From Flavobacteriales bacterium (lineage in GTDB: Bacteria; Bacteroidota; Bacteroidia; Flavobacteriales_E; Vicingaceae), in assembly GCA_002402165.1 (NCBI GenBank), contig NVVI01000062.1:1-6172 (forward strand): a DNA stretch of 6,172 nucleotides, given 5' to 3'. The translations under genes and the position numbers were made by a program. Under the pieces are notes generated by a model that saw only the letters and a list, made by a program, of their open reading frames with translations, ran no database searches and was not told the origin of the DNA. Positions 1-6,172 of this stretch are shown one piece after another; within the stretch, counting starts at the first letter, position 1, and the number at the start of each line of letters is the position of its first letter.

Positions 1-115
1 ATGAATTACGAAATAAAGAAAAATCAATAAGGTTAGAAACTAATTTAGTGTAAAGCCTAATCTTTAACTTTTGTAAACCATGTATCTTAACGTACATTAC
101 TCCAAAACCACCCGC

Positions 116-156
116 ATTTTAGCACTTCCCGAAGAAAAATCGGCAAGAGCTAAAAT
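116..156. other. Imperfect 41-nt hairpin upstream of the operon
   Basis: An inverted repeat with 15 paired bases and two single mismatches. Arms 116-123 (ATTTTAGC) and 149-156 (GCTAAAAT) pair fully. After an A/A mismatch, 125-127 pairs with 145-147. After a C/C mismatch, CCGA (129-132) pairs with TCGG (140-143), leaving a 7-nt A-rich loop. On the + strand it is followed by only four T before CCC, so it is a poor intrinsic terminator, though it could end an upstream transcript. It lies upstream of the predicted promoter, so it is probably not in the leader of the downstream gene. REP-like or other repeat identity is possible. The pairing is seen directly; the role is unknown. Confidence 0.5.
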
Positions 157-195
157 TTTCCCGACACACCTTAACAGATATCTAAGTTGAATGAC

Positions 196-203
196 TAAAT
201 TTG
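196..203 (+). promoter_or_regulatory. Putative Bacteroidota -7 promoter element
   Basis: TAAATTTG matches the Bacteroidota sigma-70 family -7 consensus TAnnTTTG exactly. It ends 24 bases before the ATG at 228, which would give a leader of roughly 15-20 nt that is A-rich and has no Shine-Dalgarno sequence, as is common in this phylum. No TTG is present at the ideal -33 spacing (about 174-176; TTA lies at 171-173), so the promoter is only half supported. Confidence 0.4.
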
Positions 204-227
204 GTAGCGTAAAATATAAAACAAAAA

Positions 228-3200
228 ATGGCACTTTTTCAAAACTCGGTTCTCAATAAATACATTAAGCTGCAAGACCAAGAAGCTGTTGAAAAAGCAT
301 ATAAAAAGTACGCCAAATACTTTCATAACGCAGCTAGACAACAAAACATACGAGACAGTAAAGAAGAGCAATTTCAGGAAGGCTTTTTAAGGGAATTGTT
401 TGTTACTGTTTTGGGCTACACTTTAAATCCTGAGCCCAACTTCAACCTGACAACTGAACTAAAAAACGAAAAAAACGCAAAAAAAACAGACGGTGCAATT
501 CTAAAAAATGGACAAGCACTTGCTGTAATTGAACTCAAAAGCACTAAAACAAAAGACTTAGAAAGCATACGCCAACAGGCGTTTGATTACAAAGCCAACC
601 AAACTGGTTGTGTGTATGTAATTACTTCTAATTTCGAGAAAATTCGGTTTTACATTAACAATGCGGTTGACTTTGAAGAGTTCAACTTGTTTACGCTAAA
701 CTTGGAGCGATTTACCTTGATGTACTTGTGTTTGCACCAAAGTAATTTACTCAACAATATTCCTCTAAAAATTAAAACGGACTCGGTTGTTGAAGAAGAA
801 AAAATTACCAAAACTTTTTACAACGATTATTCTGTTTTTAAACGTGAATTGTTTCGTGATTTGGTAAAGCAAAACATGAATAACGAAGTGTTTCGTAACG
901 AAATACAAAAGGAAGATTCTGAACAAGCCAACAAAAATATTAAACTGGTTTTATTTAAAACTTCACAAAAACTGATTGACCGTTTTCTGTTTATCTTTTT
1001 TGCCGAAGACAGAGGTTTGCTCCCTCCCAACTCTACTTTACAGATTTTAAAAAAATGGAAAGCTGATGTTGATTTTGGTGATGAAAGACCTTTGTACAAT
1101 TTGTTTAAAACCTACTTCCATTTTTTAGATACTGGACGAAAAGGAACAGATAGTAGAGCAGAAATTTTTGCTTACAATGGTGGTTTATTTAAGCCTGATG
1201 CCATTTTAGATAGTTTAATCATTGATGATGAATTACTCTACAAACATACTAAACAACTTTCTGACTACGATTTTGAAAGCCAAGTAGATGTTAATATTCT
1301 GGGGCATATTTTTGAAAATTCGCTGAATGAAATTGAAAGTGTAAATGCCGAAATTGAAGGAACAGCTTTTGACAAGCAAAAAACAAAACGAAAAAAAGAC
1401 GGTGTTTTTTACACCCCAAAATACATTACCAAATACATTGTTGACAATACCATTGGTAAACTTTGCACCGAAAAGAAAGATGCGTTAAAAATATTAGAAG
1501 AAGACTTTAACCCGAAACGCCAAAAGGAAACCAAAAAGAAATTGTTGGCAAGTTTAGAAACTTACCGAGAATGGTTGTTGCAATTAACCATTTGCGACCC
1601 TGCTTGTGGCTCTGGTGCTTTTTTAAACCAAGCCCTTGACTTTTTAATAAAAGAACACCAAGACATTGACGAACTGCAAACCAATTTATTGGGTGGTGGT
1701 TTAGTGTTTCCGAACATAGAAAATACAGTATTAGAAAACAACATTTTTGGCGTTGATTTAAACGAAGAAAGTGTAGAAATTGCCAAACTCTCGCTTTGGT
1801 TGCGTACTGCCCAACCTCGCAGAAAACTAAACACGCTAAACAACAACATAAAATGCGGTAACTCGCTTATTGACAGTAAAACTGTTGCAGGTGATAAAGC
1901 ATTTAATTGGGAAGAGGAATTTCCTCAAGTATTTAAAGAGAAAGAGAAAAAACCACATCACATTACTTGGGTAACACATAATTCACGTACCTCACAACGA
2001 ATGATTGACCATAAAGTAAAAAAAGGAGATGCTTTGTGGCTAGAGGATGAATGGGAATTGAATATTACAAAAACGATTGGAGAAATTATCAAACAGGATA
2101 ACCTAAATGTGTTGGCATACAATATTTGTGGAGATCATATACATTTGTTATTGGTTTGTGAGGATGAAGAAGTTCCAAATATTATTAGAAAACTAAAAGG
2201 AAAATCTTCTCAAAAACTCAAAGAACACTTAGAAATACCAAAAGAAGAATCGTTTACACTTTGGGCACAAAAATATAGTAATACCTATATTGATACTGAG
2301 GATAAATTAAATAATACCATTTCATACATACAAAATAATAGAGAAAAACACAATCTTGATAGTCATACCAGTAACAAGGGGTTGAAAAAAAATATGGAGA
2401 GTAACAAGGGGTTGCAACCCCTTGTTGATAAAGATACGCTACAACCCCTTGTTGATAAAATGTGCTGTTCCCTCAATCACGCTTTCCGTACTGAGAGAAA
2501 AGATGGCTTTGATGTAGTAATTGGAAATCCGCCTTATGTTCAACTCCAAAAAATGAAAGAACTATCCTCTCAAATTAAAAAGTTGAACTACAAAACTTAT
2601 GAAAGTACAGGAGATTTATATTGTTTGTTTTATGAATTAGGAAATGAACTCCTCAAACACAAAGGAACTCTTGGTTTTATAACTTCTAATAAATGGATGA
2701 GAGCAAATTATGGTAAAAGTTTGAGAAAATACTTTTATGAAAATACGACACCTTATAAACTAATTGATTTGGGTGCAGGAATTTTTGAAGGTGCAGTTGT
2801 TGACTCTAATATCATAATGTTTCAAAAGAAAAACACAAATGATTTTACCATTCCTAGCCTTGATGTTACAAAAGAACAAAATGTACAAGATTTCACTATT
2901 TACCACAACCAATTTGTAAATATTTCCCCTCAAAATGATGATGTATGGACCATTAGTTCAAAAGCAGAACAAAACCTTAAAAATAAAATTGAAAAATTAG
3001 GCACACCTTTAAAAGATTGGAATATTGAAATTAACAGAGGTATTTTAACGGGGCTAACAGACGCATTTCTAATTAACAGAGAGAAAAAAGATGAATTAAT
3101 AAAAATAGATTCTAAAAGTGCAGAAATAATCAAACCTGTATTAAGAGGTAGAGATATAAAACGCTATACAATTGATTACCAAGATTTGTATTTAATTAAT

Positions 3201-3971
3201 CCGCATAATGGATATGATAATGTAGAACGAATTAATATAGATGATTATCCTGCTATTAAAGAGTATTTAGAACAATTTGAACCTCAATTAAGTAAAAGGG
3301 GGGATAAAGGGAAAACACAATTTAATCTTAGAAATTGTGCTTATGTTGATGCTTTTGAAAAACCAATTTTATTTTATCCCGATATATCCCAGCAATTAAG
3401 TTTTGTATATTCAGATAGTAATTACCTAACTACAAATACAGGATATTTTATAGTTAGCGATGATAAATATCTATTATCAGTTTTAAATAGTAAACTGATA
3501 AATTATTATTATAAATCAATTTCTGCTCAATTAGGAGAAACTGGCATAAGAGCTTTTACTATTTATATTGAAAAGATACCTGTTGTTAAAACTGAAGAAA
3601 CAAACGAGTTTATTAATAATGCAGAAGTAATATTAAGTTTAAATAGTGATTTTGTGAATATAGAAAACAAATTTACAATTTATCTTCAATCTCAATTCTC
3701 AATAGAAAAACTATCTCGTAAACTCCAAAACTGGCACGAGTTAGATTTTTCAGACTTTATAAAAGAGCTAAACAAAGCCATTAAAAAAGTTGGTGGAGAA
3801 AAACTCACCAAAACAGATGAAATGGATTGGATGGATGTTTTTGAAACCAAAAAAGCAGCAGCACAAAACCTAAAAACAGAAATTGATAAAACAGATAAGG
3901 AAATAGACCAAATGGTTTATACCTTGTATGGGTTAAGTGAGGATGAAATTAAAATTGTGGAGGGGAATTAG
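228..3971 (+). CDS. Type IIG (Eco57I-like) restriction-modification enzyme with inserted Y1 transposase domain
   Basis: A single-chain restriction endonuclease and N6-adenine DNA methyltransferase, cytoplasmic, acting on DNA with S-adenosylmethionine. Domains in order: PD-(D/E)xK nuclease (about 45-150; Asp88 and Glu102-Leu-Lys104); helical connector with the family block FFAEDRGLLP (257-266); gamma-class methyltransferase with motif X region GVFYTP (392-397), motif I DPACGSGAF (457-465), motif II FGVDLN (507-512), motif III NSLID (545-549) and motif IV NPPY (767-770); then GFITSNKWMR (816-825); TaqI-like recognition domain from about 935 (INRGILTGL; KPVLRGRDIKRY at 969-980); C-terminal helical tail. 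Residues about 572-758 are a foreign Y1 transposase module (separate entry); without it the protein would be about 1060 residues. The start is fixed by an in-frame stop at 210-212 and the absence of another start codon between. All key catalytic residues of both activities are visible. Whether the enzyme folds and works with the insert is unknown. Confidence 0.93.
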   Translation: MALFQNSVLNKYIKLQDQEAVEKAYKKYAKYFHNAARQQNIRDSKEEQFQEGFLRELFVTVLGYTLNPEPNFNLTTELKNEKNAKKTDGAILKNGQALAVIELKSTKTKDLESIRQQAFDYKANQTGCVYVITSNFEKIRFYINNAVDFEEFNLFTLNLERFTLMYLCLHQSNLLNNIPLKIKTDSVVEEEKITKTFYNDYSVFKRELFRDLVKQNMNNEVFRNEIQKEDSEQANKNIKLVLFKTSQKLIDRFLFIFFAEDRGLLPPNSTLQILKKWKADVDFGDERPLYNLFKTYFHFLDTGRKGTDSRAEIFAYNGGLFKPDAILDSLIIDDELLYKHTKQLSDYDFESQVDVNILGHIFENSLNEIESVNAEIEGTAFDKQKTKRKKDGVFYTPKYITKYIVDNTIGKLCTEKKDALKILEEDFNPKRQKETKKKLLASLETYREWLLQLTICDPACGSGAFLNQALDFLIKEHQDIDELQTNLLGGGLVFPNIENTVLENNIFGVDLNEESVEIAKLSLWLRTAQPRRKLNTLNNNIKCGNSLIDSKTVAGDKAFNWEEEFPQVFKEKEKKPHHITWVTHNSRTSQRMIDHKVKKGDALWLEDEWELNITKTIGEIIKQDNLNVLAYNICGDHIHLLLVCEDEEVPNIIRKLKGKSSQKLKEHLEIPKEESFTLWAQKYSNTYIDTEDKLNNTISYIQNNREKHNLDSHTSNKGLKKNMESNKGLQPLVDKDTLQPLVDKMCCSLNHAFRTERKDGFDVVIGNPPYVQLQKMKELSSQIKKLNYKTYESTGDLYCLFYELGNELLKHKGTLGFITSNKWMRANYGKSLRKYFYENTTPYKLIDLGAGIFEGAVVDSNIIMFQKKNTNDFTIPSLDVTKEQNVQDFTIYHNQFVNISPQNDDVWTISSKAEQNLKNKIEKLGTPLKDWNIEINRGILTGLTDAFLINREKKDELIKIDSKSAEIIKPVLRGRDIKRYTIDYQDLYLINPHNGYDNVERINIDDYPAIKEYLEQFEPQLSKRGDKGKTQFNLRNCAYVDAFEKPILFYPDISQQLSFVYSDSNYLTTNTGYFIVSDDKYLLSVLNSKLINYYYKSISAQLGETGIRAFTIYIEKIPVVKTEETNEFINNAEVILSLNSDFVNIENKFTIYLQSQFSIEKLSRKLQNWHELDFSDFIKELNKAIKKVGGEKLTKTDEMDWMDVFETKKAAAQNLKTEIDKTDKEIDQMVYTLYGLSEDEIKIVEGN
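2370..2459. repeat. Repeat cluster: two direct and two inverted copies
   Basis: AGTAACAAGGGGTTG occurs perfectly at 2370-2384 and 2400-2414; CAACCCCTTGTTGATAAA occurs perfectly at 2415-2432 and 2442-2459. The shared 12-nt core AACAAGGGGTTG is inverted between the two pairs, giving a head-to-head arrangement like the REP/BIME units that RAYT transposases act on. Spacings of 30 and 27 bases are multiples of three, so the copies are read in the same frame as SNKGL (715-719, 725-729) and LQPLVDK (729-735, 738-744). The cluster sits just after the Y1 domain and is most simply the DNA substrate or end of that element. The repeats are seen; the role is inferred. Confidence 0.85.
2403..2426. repeat. 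Perfect 24-bp palindrome in the Y1 insert
   Basis: AACAAGGGGTTG (2403-2414) is followed immediately by its exact reverse complement (2415-2426). As single-stranded DNA or mRNA it can fold into a 10-bp stem with a TGCA loop. The outer copies (2373-2384 with 2442-2453) can form a second, enclosing stem of 12 bp. No T-tract follows, so it is not an intrinsic terminator. Confidence 0.9.
3959..3965 (+). promoter_or_regulatory. Shine-Dalgarno-like GGAGGGG before the 3974 gene
   Basis: A purine-rich GGAGGGG ends 8 bases upstream of the ATG at 3974, within the last codons of the preceding gene. It stands out because the other two starts here have only A/T-rich leaders. With a 2-base gap between stop and start it suggests translational coupling, although Bacteroidota ribosomes depend little on such sites. 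Confidence 0.4.
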
Positions 3972-3973
3972 TT

Positions 3974-5008
3974 ATGAACTCTACAGAAACATTAGATATA
4001 GAAAAAATTGGTGCAATTGGAGAAGAGATAGAAGCTTCTTTTAATTTTATTAAAGAAGGAATTAGATCTCTTGACAATCAAAACTCTGCTGTTTCAAGCA
4101 ATCATATTCCTTTGCAGCTATTAGCCTCTGGATTTGAAAGATTAGTTAAGATTTTACTGGTGTTAAAAGAAAAACATCTTACAGGGAAATATCCAAAAAC
4201 AGAAGGGAAGAAAAATTATTTTGGGCAATTTGATAATGGTCACGGAATTAAGAAAATGGTAAATAATCTCATTTCATATTCAGAGGATATTGAATTGATG
4301 AATAAAATACCAATGGTAATTGAAGATTTAGATTATCTGAAAAATGATACTCGATTTAATACATTTCTTGAAATAATTACTGATTTCTCTAAATTTCAAC
4401 GCTATTATTATATTGATACAATCGTAAAAAAAGAAAGACCAGAAAACAATTCTTTTGAAAAATTTAAAACATTAATAGATTCCTACTCCAATGATATTGA
4501 TATTTCAAAATTAACGTATGATGAGGAAGAGGAATTTGTATTAAATTCTACAATCATAACTATTGAAAAAGGAGTGCGAGCTATTTCACGTTTTTTTACT
4601 CACGGACTTGAAGATGAAGGGCGGAAACATTATGGAGATTTCGGAAGCTTCATTTTATTACGTGATGAAGATTTGGGTAGACTAAAATACCTTATCCCAA
4701 AAATAAATCCTCAAAAAGATTACTCTCCTTGGAAAAGCCATAATTTAGAGTATTTAAGAATCAAAACTACTGCTAAATCAAAAATTGTTAACTCTACTGA
4801 ACACGACTCTTGGCCTTTTTTAGTCAAAAATGTAGAAGTAATCAATTATAAAAATGGTAGTTATTGTTTGGTTAAAATAGGAAAAGAAATTTTTGCTTTA
4901 AACGGAAGTGCTGTTAGTCAGTTTAAATTACCAATCTATCACGCTTCAAAACAAGTAAAACCAAGAGAATACGAAACTTATTTACTTGGTATTGCTCAAA
5001 ATTTATAA
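3974..5008 (+). CDS. Hypothetical protein in the restriction operon
   Basis: I do not recognise this 344-residue protein. It has no signal peptide or membrane segment and looks soluble. The N-terminal two thirds reads as mostly helical: an acidic first helix (10-33), then LLASGFERLVKILLVLKEKH (49-68) and a charged loop leading to NGHGIKKMVNNLI (88-100). The pattern of an ERLxK helix followed by GHxIKK resembles helical HEPN-like proteins, but a clear Rx4-6H motif is missing (the nearest is Arg206-FFT-His210, one residue short), so I do not claim that fold. The last 70 residues (about 275-344) look strand-rich. It begins 2 bases after the restriction enzyme stop and ends 5 bases before the next start, so it is very probably co-transcribed with both. 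An accessory defence or regulatory role is inference from position only. Its DNA is AT-rich like the recognition domain upstream. Confidence 0.8.
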   Translation: MNSTETLDIEKIGAIGEEIEASFNFIKEGIRSLDNQNSAVSSNHIPLQLLASGFERLVKILLVLKEKHLTGKYPKTEGKKNYFGQFDNGHGIKKMVNNLISYSEDIELMNKIPMVIEDLDYLKNDTRFNTFLEIITDFSKFQRYYYIDTIVKKERPENNSFEKFKTLIDSYSNDIDISKLTYDEEEEFVLNSTIITIEKGVRAISRFFTHGLEDEGRKHYGDFGSFILLRDEDLGRLKYLIPKINPQKDYSPWKSHNLEYLRIKTTAKSKIVNSTEHDSWPFLVKNVEVINYKNGSYCLVKIGKEIFALNGSAVSQFKLPIYHASKQVKPREYETYLLGIAQNL

Positions 5009-5013
5009 ATAAT

Positions 5014-6172
5014 ATGCCCGAAAGTCAAAACATAGAATGGAAAGAAAGTTGGCGAGACGAGTATCTGAAATGGATATGTGGTTTCGCCAATGCCAAAGGC
5101 GGTAAAATATACATTGGCAAAAATGATAAAGGCAATGTAGTTGGTGTGGCTAATGCTAAAAAATTACTGGAAGATATTCCTAACAAAGCAAAAGACATTT
5201 TAGGTGTTATTGTAGATGTTAATTTACACACTACCAAAGAGGGTGATTATTTGGAAATTAGCATTGATGATTATCCTTACCCTGTTAATTACAAAGGGCA
5301 GTACCATTACAGAACTGGAAGCACCAAGCAAGAATTAAAAGGTGCTGCATTGGATAAATTTATGCTTCAAAAGAAAGGTAAAAAATGGGATGGAGTTCCT
5401 GTTCCTAATGTTTCGGTAGCTGATTTAAAACAAGAAACCTTTGATTCTTTTAAAAAAAGAGCGTTAAAAAGCAAACGAATTGAAGAGGATGTATTAACGG
5501 ATAGTAATGAACTTTTAATTGAAAACTTACAACTCAAAGAGAATGATTTCTTAAAAAGAGCAGCAATATTATTGTTTCACCCAAAGCCCGAAAACTTTGT
5601 TACTGGTGCTTACGTTAAAATTGGCTTCTTCGAGTCGGACTCAGAGTTAATGTATCAAGATGAAATTCACGGAAACATTTTAGAGCAAATTGAAAAAACA
5701 ATGGATTTGCTTTTCTCTAAATACATTAAAGCTGAAATTACCTATGAAGGCATTCATAGAATTGAAACTTATGAGTACCCGAAAGAAGCCATTAGAGAAG
5801 CTTTGCTAAACGCAATTATCCATAAAGACTATTCTGGGAATACGCCTATTCAAATAAGCGTTTACAAAGACAAAATAATGTTTTGGAATGATGGTCAGCT
5901 TCCCGAAAATTGGACAGTTGAAAGATTAACAGAGAAACACGCTTCAAAACCCTACAATCCAGACATTGCAAATGCTGTTTTTAGATGTGGCTACATTGAA
6001 TCTTGGGGAAGAGGAACCATAAAGATAATTGAAAGATGTGTTGAGGCTGGTTTACCAAAACCATCATACAAATATGAAACTTCTGGTTTGTGGGTGATTT
6101 TTAATAAAGACATTTACACTTCCGAATACTTAAACTCGCTAGATTTAAACGACAGACAAATAAAAGCTATTC
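5014..6172 (+). CDS. Schlafen AlbA_2 / GHKL ATPase-domain protein, partial at 3' end
   Basis: Open to the window end with no stop: 386 codons plus one base. The N-terminus from IEWKESW (7-13) through ICGFANAKGGKIYIGKND (21-38) to the VVGV segment is the Schlafen AlbA_2 domain, a putative nucleic-acid-binding fold. The second half is the HATPase_c_4 module found in so-called RecG-like or putative transcriptional regulator proteins: REALLNAIIHKDY (261-273) with Glu262, Asn266, His270 and Asp272 of the N-box; NDGQLP (292-297); and WGRGT (331-335) as the glycine-rich ATP lid. LNDRQIKAI at the very end is typical of the start of a C-terminal winged helix. The ATG at 5014 is chosen because MPESQNIEWKESW is the usual start for this family; no Shine-Dalgarno is seen. 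It follows the previous stop by 5 bases, so it is likely in the same operon. Exact function is not established; DNA-binding regulation or defence is plausible. Confidence 0.9.
   Translation, partial: MPESQNIEWKESWRDEYLKWICGFANAKGGKIYIGKNDKGNVVGVANAKKLLEDIPNKAKDILGVIVDVNLHTTKEGDYLEISIDDYPYPVNYKGQYHYRTGSTKQELKGAALDKFMLQKKGKKWDGVPVPNVSVADLKQETFDSFKKRALKSKRIEEDVLTDSNELLIENLQLKENDFLKRAAILLFHPKPENFVTGAYVKIGFFESDSELMYQDEIHGNILEQIEKTMDLLFSKYIKAEITYEGIHRIETYEYPKEAIREALLNAIIHKDYSGNTPIQISVYKDKIMFWNDGQLPENWTVERLTEKHASKPYNPDIANAVFRCGYIESWGRGTIKIIERCVEAGLPKPSYKYETSGLWVIFNKDIYTSEYLNSLDLNDRQIKAI

Larger units (their letters stand above)
1941..2504 (+). mobile_element. In-frame Y1 (HUH) transposase insert, IS200/RAYT-like
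   Basis: About 187 codons inside the methyltransferase, in the host gene's frame; the boundaries are estimates from where the Eco57I-like sequence stops (FPQVFKE, 565-571) and resumes (GFDVVIGNPPY, 760-770). The block opens with PHHITWVTHNSR (576-587), the first strand of the Y1 fold. It continues with GDHIHLLL (635-642), giving the HUH pair His637/His639 for metal binding, then WAQKYSNTY (679-687), and ends with YIQNN (700-704), where Tyr700 is the likely nucleophile and Asn704 occupies the position +4 that is also catalytic in IS608 TnpA (Tyr127/Gln131). Known Y1 enzymes cut and join single-stranded DNA at hairpin ends. The insert has no start codon at its left edge; the first internal in-frame ATG (2001) would remove the first strand. 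After the domain come translated palindromic repeats (2370-2459) and a short CSLNHAFRTE segment (747-756). It may be a live element, a fossil, or a domesticated domain. Confidence 0.85.

Noticed and set aside
3..53. Sixteen-codon open stretch ending TAA at 51-53 as the tail of an upstream gene
   Set aside because: Too short to recognise; possible but unsupported.
80..190. 36-codon open frame starting ATG at 80
   Set aside because: Short, no family resemblance, and it spans the 41-nt hairpin; most likely a chance frame.
827..1099. Reverse-strand open frames at 827-1099, 1562-1849, 2930-3133 and 5025-5237
   Set aside because: Each lies opposite a well-supported coding region on the + strand and shows no family features.
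2403..2426. Palindrome as an intrinsic terminator or CRISPR repeat
   Set aside because: No T-tract follows it, it lies in an open coding frame, and there are no regularly spaced unique spacers.
1943..2501. Shared AGAGAAAA at both edges of the insert (1943-1950 and 2494-2501) as a target-site duplication
   Set aside because: Low-complexity purine-rich DNA, and Y1 transposases do not create target duplications.
1941..2504. The insert as an intein
   Set aside because: No Cys/Ser at the left junction, no splicing-block motifs and no terminal His-Asn before a Cys/Ser/Thr at the right junction; the content is a Y1 transposase.

Overview
The window is low-GC DNA that most resembles the phylum Bacteroidota, probably a flavobacterium. 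The reasons are AT-rich coding sequence, A-rich leaders instead of regular Shine-Dalgarno sites, a TAnnTTTG-type -7 promoter element before the first gene, and the protein families present. It carries three genes on the + strand, nearly end to end (gaps of 2 and 5 bases), which looks like one operon of defence or genome-maintenance type.

Layout. Bases 1-227 are non-coding as far as I can tell. They hold a well-formed 41-nt imperfect hairpin (116-156) and a likely -7 element (196-203). Bases 228-3971 encode a 1247-residue type IIG (Eco57I-like) restriction-modification enzyme with a PD-(D/E)xK nuclease at the N-terminus, a gamma-type N6-adenine methyltransferase and a TaqI-like target-recognition domain. 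Bases 3974-5008 encode an unrecognised 344-residue soluble protein. Bases 5014-6172 encode a Schlafen AlbA_2 / GHKL-type ATPase protein that runs off the window end.

The main discovery is inside the first gene. Between methyltransferase motif III (NSLID, residues 545-549) and motif IV (NPPY, 767-770), where such enzymes normally have a few tens of residues, lies an in-frame insert of about 187 residues (about 1941-2504). It is a Y1 (HUH) transposase of the IS200/RAYT kind with its catalytic residues visible: His637-Ile-His639 and the nucleophile candidate Tyr700. It is followed by a cluster of two direct and two inverted repeats around a perfect 24-bp palindrome, all translated in frame. The reading frame of the enzyme is open on both sides. 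It therefore looks like a transposon or transposon-derived module that lives inside an essential catalytic domain without breaking the frame, next to the most conserved codons of the gene, as inteins and homing introns do.

How the genes may work together: the type IIG protein would methylate and cut DNA with one polypeptide. The two downstream genes are probably co-transcribed and may be accessory defence factors, but that is inferred from position only.
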